Shown one piece after another: positions 16,285 through 24,890 of a stretch of 64,000 bases of DNA (the first letter of the stretch is position 1; each line of letters starts with the position of its first letter). Under the pieces are notes generated by a model that worked only from the letters and a program-made list of their open reading frames with translations, was not told where the DNA came from and did not search any database. Both the position numbers and the translations under genes were made by a program. Source of the DNA: Candidatus Fimenecus excrementigallinarum (GTDB lineage: Bacteria > Bacillota > Clostridia > Oscillospirales > Acutalibacteraceae); contig DVMW01000018.1 of assembly GCA_018714805.1 (NCBI GenBank), positions 1-64,000 of the forward strand, read 5' to 3'.

Positions 16285-16872
16285 TCAATCGTCCGCCAGC
16301 GCGGCTTCGAAGGAGGTCTCCGCATTACGCAGAATTTCTTCGGGGCGGTTGCCGATAACGTCCAGCCCTTCTGCGGCGATGCAAAACGACTGCCGCACGC
16401 CGAAAAACTGCTCGCAGACCGCCCGGACATAGGCAAAGCCGTGGTCGTTTTCCCCGATAGGACCGCCGGCAGTCGTGATATAGACGAGCCGTTCCGCATT
16501 GCAAAGGCTCACGGGCCGCCCCGACTGGTCATAGGAGAAGGTGACGCCCGAGCACGTGACGTTTTCAAAATAGAGCTTTAAAAGCGACGGGAAGGACAAA
16601 TCCCAGTACGGTGCGGCGACAACCAGCCATTGCGCGCGCCGAAACTCCTTTGCCAGGTCAAAAAACTCGTCGTCCGTTTTCCCTTCGCGCAAAAGCCGGT
16701 CGCGTGTCAGGAGCCTTTCCCGGTCAAGCGGCAGAAGGCCGAGCGTGTCAAGCCGGACGCGCCGGATTTCCGCATTCGGAAGCCTCTCTAAAAATCGGTT
16801 TGCAAGCTGCAATGTGCGCGAACGCGGGCCGCGTACACACGCGTCAAGAAACAGGACGTCTTTTTTGGCCAT
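16285..16872 (-). CDS. Flavodoxin-fold NAD(P)H-dependent oxidoreductase
   Basis: 195 residues. The N-terminal VLFLDACVRGPRSRTLQLANRFL and the central VVAAPYWDLSFPSLLKLYFENV are typical of the FMN-binding flavodoxin-like fold shared by NAD(P)H:quinone oxidoreductases and azoreductases; ITTAGGPIGEND is the second flavin loop. Such enzymes pass two electrons from NAD(P)H through FMN to quinones or azo compounds. The physiological substrate cannot be fixed. It follows ribU by 10 bases in the same direction, so a flavin-dependent enzyme is probably cotranscribed with a riboflavin importer under the FMN riboswitch. Start taken at the ATG at 16872 with GGAGG upstream. Confidence 0.85.
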   Translation of the reverse strand: MAKKDVLFLDACVRGPRSRTLQLANRFLERLPNAEIRRVRLDTLGLLPLDRERLLTRDRLLREGKTDDEFFDLAKEFRRAQWLVVAAPYWDLSFPSLLKLYFENVTCSGVTFSYDQSGRPVSLCNAERLVYITTAGGPIGENDHGFAYVRAVCEQFFGVRQSFCIAAEGLDVIGNRPEEILRNAETSFEAALADD

Positions 16873-16882
16873 GGGCGCCTCC

Positions 16883-17518
16883 TTAGATTTTCGCTTTGCC
16901 CTTGATGAGCGGAGAAAGGGGCTTATAAAGAATAAACGTAACGGCGGTGCAGAGCATGCCCTTTACAAACGTGAACGGAACATTGAAGATTAAGAGCGCT
17001 TTCCAAAGCGTGTTCGCCGAGGGCAGAATATCCTGGTACATGGACAGAATCATATCCATCGGCATAAAGGTCGTATAGATGGGGTAGGTGATATAGTAAT
17101 TCGTCAAAAGACTCATGCCGGCCATGCAAACCGTTCCGACGAACGCGCCGAGAAACGCAAAATTGCGGTTTTTCCTGTGCTTGTAGATAAGCCCTGCGGG
17201 AATCACCAGGATGCAGCTCAAAATAAAATCGGACAATTCGCCAATCCCGCCGGTCGAGGTTGTCAGCAGGTTGAGTAGATTTTTGATTAGCGCGACGCAC
17301 ATACCGCTTGTCGGGCCAAAGGCAAACGAGGCAATCAGCGCCGGGAAGTTGGAGACATCCATTTTGATAAAGCTCGGAATCAGCGGTACGCTGAACTGAA
17401 TGAGCATCAGCACGGCGGAGACGGCGCCCAAAAGCGCGGTTACCGTCAGCTTGCGGATGCGCCCGCCGGAGAGGAGCTTTTTGGGGCTTGGTTGTTTGCG
17501 GACAGCTTGTTCGGACAT
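16883..17518 (-). CDS. ribU: Riboflavin ECF transporter substrate-binding subunit RibU
   Basis: 211 residues from the ATG at 17518; a longer frame runs into the riboswitch and was rejected. The product is an integral membrane S component with about six helices. The ECF S-component signature KLTVTALLGAVSAVL near the N terminus supplies the Ala-rich face that docks on EcfT. Family features of RibU include SFIKMDVSNFPALIASFAFGP and LLTTSTGGIGELSDF. It would capture riboflavin and share the common EcfA/EcfA'/EcfT energising module, which is not in this window. The FMN riboswitch directly upstream confirms the flavin assignment. Confidence 0.93.
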   Translation of the reverse strand: MSEQAVRKQPSPKKLLSGGRIRKLTVTALLGAVSAVLMLIQFSVPLIPSFIKMDVSNFPALIASFAFGPTSGMCVALIKNLLNLLTTSTGGIGELSDFILSCILVIPAGLIYKHRKNRNFAFLGAFVGTVCMAGMSLLTNYYITYPIYTTFMPMDMILSMYQDILPSANTLWKALLIFNVPFTFVKGMLCTAVTFILYKPLSPLIKGKAKI

Positions 17519-17561
17519 AAAGGTCGTCCCTTTCTGATAAAATTCAAATCCGGCTGTCCCG

Positions 17562-17592
17562 AAAAAAACCCCGCAAGACAGGTCTTGCGAGG
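17562..17592 (-). terminator. Terminator of the FMN riboswitch
   Basis: On the minus strand CCTCGCAAGA pairs with TCTTGCGGGG across a four-base loop (one G-U pair), then a run of seven T. It sits between aptamer and ribU. Confidence 0.88.
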
Positions 17593-17610
17593 CGAACGTG
17601 CAGAAAATCG

Positions 17611-17720
17611 CATCTTCTTTCATCCGGACTTTGACCGTCGGTTTGGGAATTCCACCCAATCAGCGAAAAGCTTGTGGACTGTAACCACCGGTGGGGAATT
17701 TCACCCCGCCTTGAAGACAG
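17611..17720 (-). promoter_or_regulatory. FMN riboswitch (RFN element) upstream of ribU
   Basis: Minus-strand order of conserved words: CTTCAAGGCGGGGTGAAATT, CCCACCGGTGGTTACAGTCC, GCTGATTGGGTGGAATTCCC, CCGACGGTCAAAGTCCGGAT, GAAAGAAGAT. This is the six-stem FMN aptamer. With the downstream terminator it should stop transcription when FMN is abundant. Confidence 0.95.
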
Positions 17721-17738
17721 CTGTTGATTTGTACTGCT

Positions 17739-17767
17739 ATTATATGCCCCGGGTTACGGTTTGTCAA
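17739..17767 (-). promoter_or_regulatory. Promoter of the ribU riboswitch transcript
   Basis: Perfect TTGACA (17762-17767), 17-base spacer, perfect TATAAT (17739-17744) on the minus strand. The -35 element overlaps the 3' end of the upstream MFS gene. Confidence 0.8.
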
Positions 17768-18992
17768 CGGAAGTTTTCGACTTTTTGCGAATACCCAAAA
17801 GCAGCAGCCCCAAAATGGCAAGAAGCGGGAACAAATTGCCGAAGCCGAGCCCGATTTTCAGCGCGCCGCCGTCGGTGAGCGCGGCGTCGGCCGTTTGCGC
17901 GGCGGAGGAGACGAAGCTGACAAGCCACGGTCCGACCGAGCAGCCGATGTCGCCCAAAATGGCGAGGACGCCGAACATGGCCGCGCCCCCGTTCGGATAG
18001 AGTCCGGAGACGAGGCTGAACGTGCCCGGCCAAAAGAGGCTGATGGAAAAGCCCGTCAGCGCGCAGCCAAACAGCGCAAGCAAGGGATTTGGCGACAGCG
18101 CGGTTGTCGTATAGCAGGCAATGCACAGGACGGCGCAGGCAAACATGGCCTTTTTCAGGTCAATCCGGCTGCCGTATATGCCGAACAGAAGCCGCCCGAG
18201 GCCCATGAATACGGCGAACAGGCAGGGCCCCAGCAAATCGCCCATCACCTTTGTGACGCCGAGCCCGGTTTCGGCAAAAAAAGAAGACCATTGCGACATG
18301 GCAAGCTCGGACGCGCCCGCGCAAAGCATCAAAAGCATCGCGATGCGGAAATTACGCTCGGAAAACAGCTTTTTCAGCGGGATTTTTTCGTCCTCCCGAA
18401 GCGTTTTCGGGAAGGGGAGCGTCAGGAAGTTTACCAGATTGCAAAGCGGTACGCACGCCCACAAAAGCGGCAGGACAAACCAGTACCGGTCGCCGGCAAA
18501 CCAGACAAACAGGGTGGAAAGCGCGACAACCGTCATCTGTCCCCAGCAGTAAAACGAGTGCAGGAGGCTCATGTCCGCCTCCTTGCGGTCGCTCGGGATT
18601 GCGTCGACAATCGGGCTTATGGTGACCTCAATCATCCCGCTGCCCATCGCGGAAATGACCGTCGCGAGCACAAGCGCCGAAAAAGGCGCGGGCGCAACGC
18701 TCGGCAGGACGCCGAGCATGACAAGTCCCGCCGCCGCGCAGGCGTGCGACGCCAGTATGACGGCTTTGTAGCCGACGCGGTCCACGACCTTGACGGAAAT
18801 CAGGTCGACGACGGTCTGGGAAAGGAAATTGATAAGGATTAGGCTCCCAATCTGCGTCAGCGAAATCCCGAACTTTTCCTGGAACACAATAAACAGAATC
18901 GGGGAAAGGTTGTTGATGATGGCCTGCACAAAATAGCCGATATAGCAGGCGATGGTGGTGCCTTTGTAGGTGCGCTGCATGGGGTCAGACAT
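17754..18992 (-). CDS. Major facilitator superfamily transporter, sugar-type fold
   Basis: 412 residues from the ATG at 18992; an in-frame ATG at 18980 gives 408 residues and is the alternative. About twelve hydrophobic helices are visible with a central cytoplasmic loop around PKTLREDEKIPLKKLFSERN. Helix 2-3 loop VVDRVGYKAVILAS is a degenerate MFS motif A, and GSRIDLKKAM marks its echo in the second half. The general look is that of fucose/galactose-type (FHS-like) MFS proteins, but the substrate is unknown. The start overlaps the stop of the ydcF/sanA-like gene by 8 bases. As the last gene of a manA-led operon it might import a hexose, which is inference. Confidence 0.8.
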   Translation of the reverse strand: MSDPMQRTYKGTTIACYIGYFVQAIINNLSPILFIVFQEKFGISLTQIGSLILINFLSQTVVDLISVKVVDRVGYKAVILASHACAAAGLVMLGVLPSVAPAPFSALVLATVISAMGSGMIEVTISPIVDAIPSDRKEADMSLLHSFYCWGQMTVVALSTLFVWFAGDRYWFVLPLLWACVPLCNLVNFLTLPFPKTLREDEKIPLKKLFSERNFRIAMLLMLCAGASELAMSQWSSFFAETGLGVTKVMGDLLGPCLFAVFMGLGRLLFGIYGSRIDLKKAMFACAVLCIACYTTTALSPNPLLALFGCALTGFSISLFWPGTFSLVSGLYPNGGAAMFGVLAILGDIGCSVGPWLVSFVSSAAQTADAALTDGGALKIGLGFGNLFPLLAILGLLLLGIRKKSKTSVDKP

Positions 18993-19671
18993 ACTCCTTG
19001 TCGTCAGAAAGTGCGGCGGAGCCGGAAATGGGAATGGCGTCGCCGAGGTAGGTGGGCTGCGGCTTATATAGGCAAACGGCAAAGTCCTTGACGCGCGCGG
19101 CGCTTTCCCGCACCAGGTTGCGCAGGCGCGGCAAAATGCCGGTGCTCGGGTCAGGGGCCGCCACGCCATAGGCGTCCATGCCGAGCGCGTTCGCAATATA
19201 CACCGCGCGGGACAGGTGATAGCGCTGCGTGACAATCACAAGCTTTTGCACGCCGAATATCGCTTTGGCGCGGTACATGGATTCATAGGTAGAAAACCCG
19301 GCGTGGTCCAAGAATACGACGTCCGGGTCCACGCCGCGGTCCACGCAGTATTGCTTCATGGCGTTGACCTCGTCGTAATTTTCCTTGCCGTGGTCGCCGG
19401 AAAGCAGCAGCCTGTCCGACGCGCCGGCCTCCAAAAGGGAAAGGCCGGTCTGCACGCGGTTTTCCACCATTGCGCCGAGCGAGTCGCCGTATACGGAGCT
19501 GCCGAGAATCAAAATACAGTCCGCGTCCAGCGCCGCCGCTTCCTCGGCGGATACAATCTTCTGCGCGGCGCTGGCGGTAACATAGATGTTCACGCCCGCA
19601 AATGCAAGCACGCCGGCCGCCGCAAGGGCGGCGATGCACAGCAGCAAGCGCCGTAAATGCTTTCGTTTCAT
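18985..19671 (-). CDS. YdcF/SanA-family (DUF218) membrane-anchored protein
   Basis: 228 residues from the ATG at 19671, behind GAGGG. A single N-terminal transmembrane segment (LLLCIAALAAAGVLAFAGVNIY) is followed by the DUF218 domain: DADCILILGSSVYGDSLGAMVENR, LLLSGDHGKENYDEVNAMKQY, STYESMYRAKAIFGVQKLVIVTQRYHLSRA. This arrangement matches SanA, tied in enterobacteria to envelope barrier function and vancomycin exclusion, and YdcF-type proteins. The biochemical reaction is unknown. The start shares one base with the manA stop (TGATG), and the stop overlaps the MFS start, so the three genes are translationally coupled. Confidence 0.88.
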   Translation of the reverse strand: MKRKHLRRLLLCIAALAAAGVLAFAGVNIYVTASAAQKIVSAEEAAALDADCILILGSSVYGDSLGAMVENRVQTGLSLLEAGASDRLLLSGDHGKENYDEVNAMKQYCVDRGVDPDVVFLDHAGFSTYESMYRAKAIFGVQKLVIVTQRYHLSRAVYIANALGMDAYGVAAPDPSTGILPRLRNLVRESAARVKDFAVCLYKPQPTYLGDAIPISGSAALSDDKEYV

Positions 19672-20630
19672 CAGACCCTCGTTTCTATGAGCTTGAGCTG
19701 CCCGCATACCCGGAACGCGCCGCTGTTCGCCGTCAGCAGCAGGCTGTCGCCCTTTTTCAAATCGAAGTCTTCGTTTTCCGCCTGGAGCCGGCCTTCGCCT
19801 TCCGTAATAAGCAGGGAGACAAAGGAGGTCTCGTTCGCAAGCCCCTCGTAAGCGCGCGTGACTTCAAATTCCCGGACGGTGAACAGGTCGCAGGCGGTCA
19901 AAAGCTGCCGCGTGTAACCGTCAAATTGCTCTTTTTCGCCTTCCGGCCTGCCTGCGCGTGCCGGCGGGGTCGTTACCGTAACGTCCAGCGCCTTTTCGGT
20001 GTGCAGAGCGCGCGGCTTGCCGTCCGCCCCGACGCGGCCGTAGTCGTAAACACGATAGGTCGTGTTGGAGTTCTGCTGAATTTCCGCAAGCAAAATGCCG
20101 CCGCCAATCGCGTGCAGGGTGCCGGCCTCAATGAAAAAGAAGTCACCCTTGTGGACCTTAACGTGGTTGACGACCTCTAAAAACGTGTTGTCGGCAATGC
20201 GGCGGCGAAATTCCGCGCGGTCAATGCTTTTTTGGAAGCCGTAAATCAGCTCCGCGCCGTCGGTGCAGTCCAAAATATACCAGCATTCCGTTTTGCCGGG
20301 TTCGCCCTCTACGCGGCGCGCATACGCGTCGTCCGGGTGTACCTGGACGGAAAGGTTCTGCTTGGCATCGATAAGCTTAATCAGGATGGGGAACTCGTGT
20401 CTCCCCCTGCAATGCGTGCCGAGCGCCGCTTCCCCGAGGGCAGACAGCGCCTCGCCGAGCGTTTTGCCCCGGAAATCGCCGTTGCATATCACGTTCTGCC
20501 CGTCCTTGTGGCAGGAGAGCATCCAGCCTTCTGCAACGGGGTCCAAATCCGTCTCAAATCCAAAATCGGTCTTTAAGCGCGTGCCGCCCCACAGATAATC
20601 TTTAAAAGCGGGCTGTAAACGAAAAACCAT
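19671..20630 (-). CDS. manA: Mannose-6-phosphate isomerase, class I
   Basis: 319 residues from the ATG at 20630 with a perfect AGGAGG upstream; the longer frame to 20699 is unsupported. It interconverts mannose 6-phosphate and fructose 6-phosphate. Cupin-type metal-site motifs are visible: KLIDAKQNLSVQVHPDDAYA (Gln and His ligands), GKTECWYIL (Glu ligand) and FFIEAGTLHAIGGGILLAEIQQNS (His ligand plus the class I signature). The length fits the short Firmicutes form. It heads a tightly coupled operon with the SanA-like protein and an MFS transporter and has its own promoter divergent from the sulfatase gene. Confidence 0.94.
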   Translation of the reverse strand: MVFRLQPAFKDYLWGGTRLKTDFGFETDLDPVAEGWMLSCHKDGQNVICNGDFRGKTLGEALSALGEAALGTHCRGRHEFPILIKLIDAKQNLSVQVHPDDAYARRVEGEPGKTECWYILDCTDGAELIYGFQKSIDRAEFRRRIADNTFLEVVNHVKVHKGDFFFIEAGTLHAIGGGILLAEIQQNSNTTYRVYDYGRVGADGKPRALHTEKALDVTVTTPPARAGRPEGEKEQFDGYTRQLLTACDLFTVREFEVTRAYEGLANETSFVSLLITEGEGRLQAENEDFDLKKGDSLLLTANSGAFRVCGQLKLIETRV

Positions 20631-20661
20631 GCCGCCACCTCCTTTTAAAATGCTCGATGTT

Positions 20662-20690
20662 ATCTTAACAAAATTTCCCGGGAAAATCAA
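20662..20690 (-). promoter_or_regulatory. Promoter of manA
   Basis: Minus strand TTGATT (20685-20690), 17-base spacer, TAAGAT (20662-20667). Confidence 0.55.
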
Positions 20691-20725
20691 CAAATGCATC
20701 GGCGTTATTAAAAATGTTTTGCACC

Positions 20726-20754
20726 TTGCCGTCAGCGGACATATATGGTACTAT
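20726..20754 (+). promoter_or_regulatory. Promoter of the sulfatase gene
   Basis: TTGCCG (20726-20731), 17-base spacer, TACTAT (20749-20754), about 32 bases before the start codon. Confidence 0.55.
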
Positions 20755-20785
20755 ATTGCAAAGAAACGGCGAAAGGAAGAACGCT

Positions 20786-22126
20786 ATGCCGGCACAGCAC
20801 GCTTCAAAACCCAACATCATTTTTTATTTCAGCGACCAGCAGCGCTGGGACACGCTGAACGCAGAGGTCATGCCGCATCTGACAAAGCTCTCCGAGCAGG
20901 GCGTCACCTTTGAAAATTCCTTTACCTGCCAGCCGGTCTGCGGGCCGGCGCGGGCGTGTCTGCAAACCGGCGTGTACGCCACGCAAAACGGGTGCTACTG
21001 GAACGGCGTCGCGCTGCCCGAGGGCGCGCGGACCATGGCGGATTATCTGCGGGAAGCCGGCTACGAAACGGCCTATGTCGGCAAATGGCACCTGGCGTCC
21101 GACCGGTACCCCGGCGTCGGCGTGCATTGCGAATCGACGCCCATTCCGAAAACGCGGCAGGGGGGCTACCGGGATTTCTGGCGGGCGGCGGACGTTTTGG
21201 AATTTACGTCGCACGGCTATGACGGCTATGTGTTTGACGCCGACGGCGGACGGGTGGATTTCAAAGGTTACCGCGCAGACTGCATCAACGACTTTGCGCT
21301 GCAATATCTGGAGGAAAAAACCTCCGACAAGCCGTTTTTCCTGTTTGTTTCGCAGCTGGAGCCGCACCACCAGAACGACCACGGCCGGTACGAGGGGAAA
21401 CGGGAGTACGTTGACGCGTACAAAAACGCCCCCATTCCGAAGGACCTCTCCATTTTGCCGGGCGACTATCAAAAGGCCTACCCGGATTACCTGGCCGCGA
21501 TTCGTGCGCTTGACGACAATGTGCAAAGGCTTGTGGATAAGCTGGTTGAAAAGGGCTTGTGGGACAACACGGTTCTCATTTACACAAGCGACCACGGCTC
21601 GCATTTCAAAACGCGCAACATGGAATATAAGCGCAGCTGCCACGACAGCTGCACGCACACGCCGCTTGTCATGGTCGGCGGCCCGTTCCGGGGCGGCCGG
21701 CGCGACGGCCGGCTTGTCAGCCTTATCGACCTGCCGCCGACGATTTTGGAGCTGGCGGGCGTTTCGGTTCCGCCGGAATATATGGGGCGCTCCTTGGTTT
21801 CGCAGTATGCGGGCACGCTGGAAGCGCGGGATTTCGTTTTCATGCAGATTAGCGAAAGCCAGTGCGGCCGCGCCATTCGAACGGCGCGCTACAAATATGC
21901 CGTGCGCGCCGCGGCTTCCGGCCTGACGCAGCACAGCGCCAAAACCTATTTTGAAGATTATCTGTACGACCTCGAACAGGACCCCGTTGAGGCGCACAAT
22001 CTGGTGCGCAGTCCCGCCTACAAAGCGCAGCGCGCCGATTTGCGAAAACTGCTTGTCGCCGAAATGGTGCGTGCGGGCGAAAAAGCCCCGCGCATTCTGC
22101 CCGCGGTGCTTACGCGCAAAAAGTAA
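20786..22126 (+). CDS. Sulfatase (formylglycine-dependent, Cys type)
   Basis: 446 residues from the ATG at 20786 (AAAGGAAGA upstream). Alkaline-phosphatase-fold sulfatase: metal-site start PNIIFYFSDQQRWDTL, the formylglycine signature C52-G-P-A-R56 within PVCGPARACLQTG, VGKWHLA, and the later YTSDHGSHFKTRNMEYKRS that holds further metal ligands. C52 must be oxidised to formylglycine; in anaerobes a radical SAM anSME does this, and that gene is not in the window. No signal peptide is apparent, so it is likely cytoplasmic and acts on imported sulfated sugars. The exact substrate is unknown; host glycans such as sulfated mucin or glycosaminoglycan fragments are a reasonable inference given the nan genes. 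Confidence 0.9.
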   Translation: MPAQHASKPNIIFYFSDQQRWDTLNAEVMPHLTKLSEQGVTFENSFTCQPVCGPARACLQTGVYATQNGCYWNGVALPEGARTMADYLREAGYETAYVGKWHLASDRYPGVGVHCESTPIPKTRQGGYRDFWRAADVLEFTSHGYDGYVFDADGGRVDFKGYRADCINDFALQYLEEKTSDKPFFLFVSQLEPHHQNDHGRYEGKREYVDAYKNAPIPKDLSILPGDYQKAYPDYLAAIRALDDNVQRLVDKLVEKGLWDNTVLIYTSDHGSHFKTRNMEYKRSCHDSCTHTPLVMVGGPFRGGRRDGRLVSLIDLPPTILELAGVSVPPEYMGRSLVSQYAGTLEARDFVFMQISESQCGRAIRTARYKYAVRAAASGLTQHSAKTYFEDYLYDLEQDPVEAHNLVRSPAYKAQRADLRKLLVAEMVRAGEKAPRILPAVLTRKK

Positions 22127-22232
22127 ACGCCGCGCCGCAGGCGGATTCTTTGTCGGAATGGACGAAAAGGTGGTAAATCTGCACATTCCGTTGGCGCTTT
22201 TATGGAATTTTTGCAGGATTTGAATTCAGCAG

Positions 22233-22261
22233 TTGCAAATTTTCCGAAAGCGGTGTAGAAT
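22233..22261 (+). promoter_or_regulatory. Promoter of the aspartate aminotransferase gene
   Basis: TTGCAA (22233-22238), 17-base spacer, TAGAAT (22256-22261). The rest of the 178-base gap after the sulfatase gene shows no further feature. Confidence 0.55.
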
Positions 22262-22304
22262 TTATGCGTTAAAAATTTACGGATGCATTTTGGAGGTGCT
22301 TTTC

Positions 22305-23582
22305 ATGCAGTATGCGGAGATGACGTCGCAGCAGCTTGCAGAGGAACGCAAAAAGGCGGAAGCCGAATTTGCCCAGATGAAAAAACTGAATTTAAAGCTG
22401 GATATGTCCCGCGGCAAGCCCGGCGCGGACCAGCTGGATTTGTCGATGGATATGCTCAAGGAGATTATCGGCGTGTGCGACTGCAAGGCGGCAAACGGCT
22501 TTGACTGCCGCAATTACGGCGTGCTCGAGGGGCTGCCGGAATGCCGCGCGCTGTTTGCCGAAATTTTGGAGGTGCCCGCAGAAAACGTGATTGTCGGCGG
22601 CGCGTCGAGTCTCAATCTGATGTTCGACTACATCGCGCAATGCATGACGAAGGGCGTCGGCGGTGAAGCACCGTGGGCGAAGCAGGGGAATATCAAATTC
22701 ATCTGCAATGTGCCGGGGTATGACCGCCACTTCACCATCTGCGAGCATTTCGGCATTGAGATGCTCAGCGTTGAAATGACCGAAAACGGGCCGGACGTGG
22801 AAAAAATTCGCGAGCTCGTCAAAGACCCGCTCGTCAAGGGAATCTTCTGCGTACCGAAATATTCGAACCCGGACGGCATCACCTATTCCGACGACACCGT
22901 CCGCGCGCTGGCGGCGCTTACGCCCGCGGCCAAGGATTTCCGCGTCATTTGGGACAACGCCTATGTCGTGCACGATTTGAACGACCATCCCGACAGCCTG
23001 CTCAATATTTTTGAAGCCTGCAAAGCGTACGGCAGCGAGGATATGTTCGTGGAATTTACCTCAACCTCCAAAATCACATTCCCGGGCGCGGGCGTTTCGG
23101 CGCTTGCGGCGTCACAGGCGAACATCCGCGAAATCCGTGCGCGTCTTGCCATGCAGACCATCAGCTATGACAAAATGAACCAGCTGCGGCACGTAAAATT
23201 CTTGAAGAATGCGGCGGGCGTCCGCGCACATATGAAAAAACACGCGGCGATTCTCGCGCCGAAGTTCCAAATTGTGCTGGACGCGCTCGACCGCGAGCTG
23301 CGCGAAAACAATCTAGGCCGGTGGACCGTGCCGAACGGCGGCTATTTCATCAGCCTGAACACGACCCAATGCAGCGCCAAGCGCGTCGGAGAACTTTGCA
23401 GGGAAATGGGCGTCGTGCTCACGAGCGTCGGCGCGACGTATCCGTACGGCGTCGACCCGGCGGACCGCAACATCCGCATTGCGCCGACGTATCCGAGCGT
23501 CGAGGAGCTGAAAAAGGCGGTCGAGGTGCTTTGCCTGGCCGTTCGGCTCGCAACACTTGAAAATTTGACGAAAAAGGTGTAA
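22305..23582 (+). CDS. Aspartate aminotransferase, subgroup 1c type (MocR-like aminotransferase family)
   Basis: 425 residues from the ATG at 22305 with TGGAGG upstream. The N terminus LDMSRGKPGADQLDLSMDML and the block RNYGVLEGLPECRALFAEIL are hallmarks of the Corynebacterium-type aspartate aminotransferase subgroup. PLP motifs: VPGYDRHFTICEHFGIEML, FCVPKYSNPDGITYSD, IWDNAYVVHDL with the pyridine Asp, and FTSTSKITFPGAGVSALA with the Schiff-base Lys. It would convert aspartate and 2-oxoglutarate to oxaloacetate and glutamate. No DNA-binding domain is present, so it is an enzyme and not a MocR regulator. The gene stands alone with its own promoter; ispD follows 44 bases later. Confidence 0.88.
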   Translation: MQYAEMTSQQLAEERKKAEAEFAQMKKLNLKLDMSRGKPGADQLDLSMDMLKEIIGVCDCKAANGFDCRNYGVLEGLPECRALFAEILEVPAENVIVGGASSLNLMFDYIAQCMTKGVGGEAPWAKQGNIKFICNVPGYDRHFTICEHFGIEMLSVEMTENGPDVEKIRELVKDPLVKGIFCVPKYSNPDGITYSDDTVRALAALTPAAKDFRVIWDNAYVVHDLNDHPDSLLNIFEACKAYGSEDMFVEFTSTSKITFPGAGVSALAASQANIREIRARLAMQTISYDKMNQLRHVKFLKNAAGVRAHMKKHAAILAPKFQIVLDALDRELRENNLGRWTVPNGGYFISLNTTQCSAKRVGELCREMGVVLTSVGATYPYGVDPADRNIRIAPTYPSVEELKKAVEVLCLAVRLATLENLTKKV

Positions 23583-23626
23583 AGTAAGCATAGTACGTAC
23601 CCGCCGAAGACGGAACGGGGGTTTCT

Positions 23627-24373
23627 ATGCAGCCTTTACAACCGACAATCGGATATTCGGAAGCGTCTGCCGGGTCTGGCGCGCCGTTTGTGACGGCGCT
23701 GCTTGTCGCGGCGGGCAATTCCACGCGCATGGGCGGCGTCAACAAGCAGTTTTTGCAGCTTGACGGCGCCCCTGTGCTTTTGCGGACCGTCCGGGTATTT
23801 GAAGCGTGTTCGCTTGTGCGGGAGATTATCCTTGCCGTGCGCAGGCAGGATGCGGACGAGGTGCGCGCCATGCTGCAGCGCGCCGGAGTGAAAAAAGTAA
23901 CCGCCGTTGTGCCCGGCGGGCAAACCAGACAGGAAAGCGTATTTGCCGCAGCCTCCTGTGCAAGTGTCGACTGCGCGTATTTTGCCGTCCATGACGGCGC
24001 GCGCCCGCTTGTTACCCGGAAGGTTTTGGAGGATACGCTGCAGGCCGCCTTCCAATGCGGCGCGGCGGCGACGGGCGTTCGGGTAAAAGACACCGTCAAG
24101 GTTGTCTCGCAGGACGGTTATATTGCGGCGACGCCCGACCGTTCCACGCTTTGGGCTGTCCACACGCCGCAGGTGTTCCGCAGAGATTTGTACCTGCACG
24201 CCGCGCAAACCGTCCCCGACAGCGCTGCATTTACGGACGACTGCCGTCTGCTGGAGGCTGCCGGCGTGCCGGTGCGCATGGTAGAGGGCAGCTACGAAAA
24301 CATCAAGATAACCACGCCCGAGGACGTCTGCATTGCCGAGGGCATTTTGAAGGGGAGGCGGCAAAGCGAATGA
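23627..24373 (+). CDS. ispD: 2-C-methyl-D-erythritol 4-phosphate cytidylyltransferase
   Basis: 248 residues. Third step of the MEP isoprenoid pathway, coupling CTP to methylerythritol phosphate. The nucleotide-binding N terminus reads [22 protein letters not shown]; other conserved blocks are [26 protein letters not shown] and [10 protein letters not shown], and [14 protein letters not shown] closes the family pattern. About 20 residues precede the usual start, an extension without clear meaning. The start at 23627 has a GGGGG-rich site upstream. It overlaps ispF by four bases (ATGA), giving the common ispDF pairing with coupled translation. Confidence 0.95.
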   Translation: MQPLQPTIGYSEASAGSGAPFVTALLVAAGNSTRMGGVNKQFLQLDGAPVLLRTVRVFEACSLVREIILAVRRQDADEVRAMLQRAGVKKVTAVVPGGQTRQESVFAAASCASVDCAYFAVHDGARPLVTRKVLEDTLQAAFQCGAAATGVRVKDTVKVVSQDGYIAATPDRSTLWAVHTPQVFRRDLYLHAAQTVPDSAAFTDDCRLLEAAGVPVRMVEGSYENIKITTPEDVCIAEGILKGRRQSE

Positions 24374-24867
24374 TGCGGATTGGACACGGCTATGACGTGC
24401 ACCGGCTCGTAGAAGGCCGAAAGCTCATTTTGGGCGGTGTGGAAATAGAAAACGGCGGCGTCGGGCTGCTGGGGCACTCGGATGCGGACGTGCTTCTGCA
24501 CGCGGTGTCCGACGCGCTTTTGGGCGCGGCGGCGCTGGGCGACATCGGCAAGCATTTTCCGGATACGGACGAACGCTTCAAGGGCGCAGACAGCCTTCAG
24601 CTGCTTGCGGAAGTCGTTCGTCTGCTGAAAAGCAGGCGGTATACGGTCGTCAACATTGACGCGACCGTTTTGGCGCAGGCGCCGAAGCTCGCGCCCTATA
24701 TTCCGGAAATGCGGCGGAATATCGCCGACGCCTGCCGCGTTTTGCCGGACGCCGTCAGCGTGAAGGCGACGACGGAGGAGGGCCTGGGCTTTACCGGGGA
24801 AAAGCTTGGAATTGCGGCGCACGCGGTGTGCCTTTTGGAGCAGGATACGCAAATTAAATTTCTGTAA
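24370..24867 (+). CDS. ispF: 2-C-methyl-D-erythritol 2,4-cyclodiphosphate synthase
   Basis: 165 residues from the ATG at 24370, overlapping the ispD stop. Fifth step of the MEP pathway, forming the cyclic diphosphate with loss of CMP. Metal ligands D-V-H appear in [12 protein letters not shown] and the His in [31 protein letters not shown] and [11 protein letters not shown] complete the family signature. It is a trimeric cytoplasmic enzyme of usual length. The overlap with ispD indicates a dedicated bicistron; the GPH transporter follows after 23 bases and may share the transcript by read-through. Confidence 0.96.
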   Translation: MMRIGHGYDVHRLVEGRKLILGGVEIENGGVGLLGHSDADVLLHAVSDALLGAAALGDIGKHFPDTDERFKGADSLQLLAEVVRLLKSRRYTVVNIDATVLAQAPKLAPYIPEMRRNIADACRVLPDAVSVKATTEEGLGFTGEKLGIAAHAVCLLEQDTQIKFL

Positions 24868-24890
24868 TTTATACGGAAAGGAAGGTCCTT

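Noticed and set aside
20804..22186. 460-codon minus-strand open frame across the sulfatase gene
   Set aside because: Arg/Val-rich shadow; the plus strand carries the complete sulfatase signature.
22127..22232. Terminator after the sulfatase gene
   Set aside because: The GC-rich GCCGC/GGCGG words near 22130-22143 pair only weakly and the T-stretch is broken.
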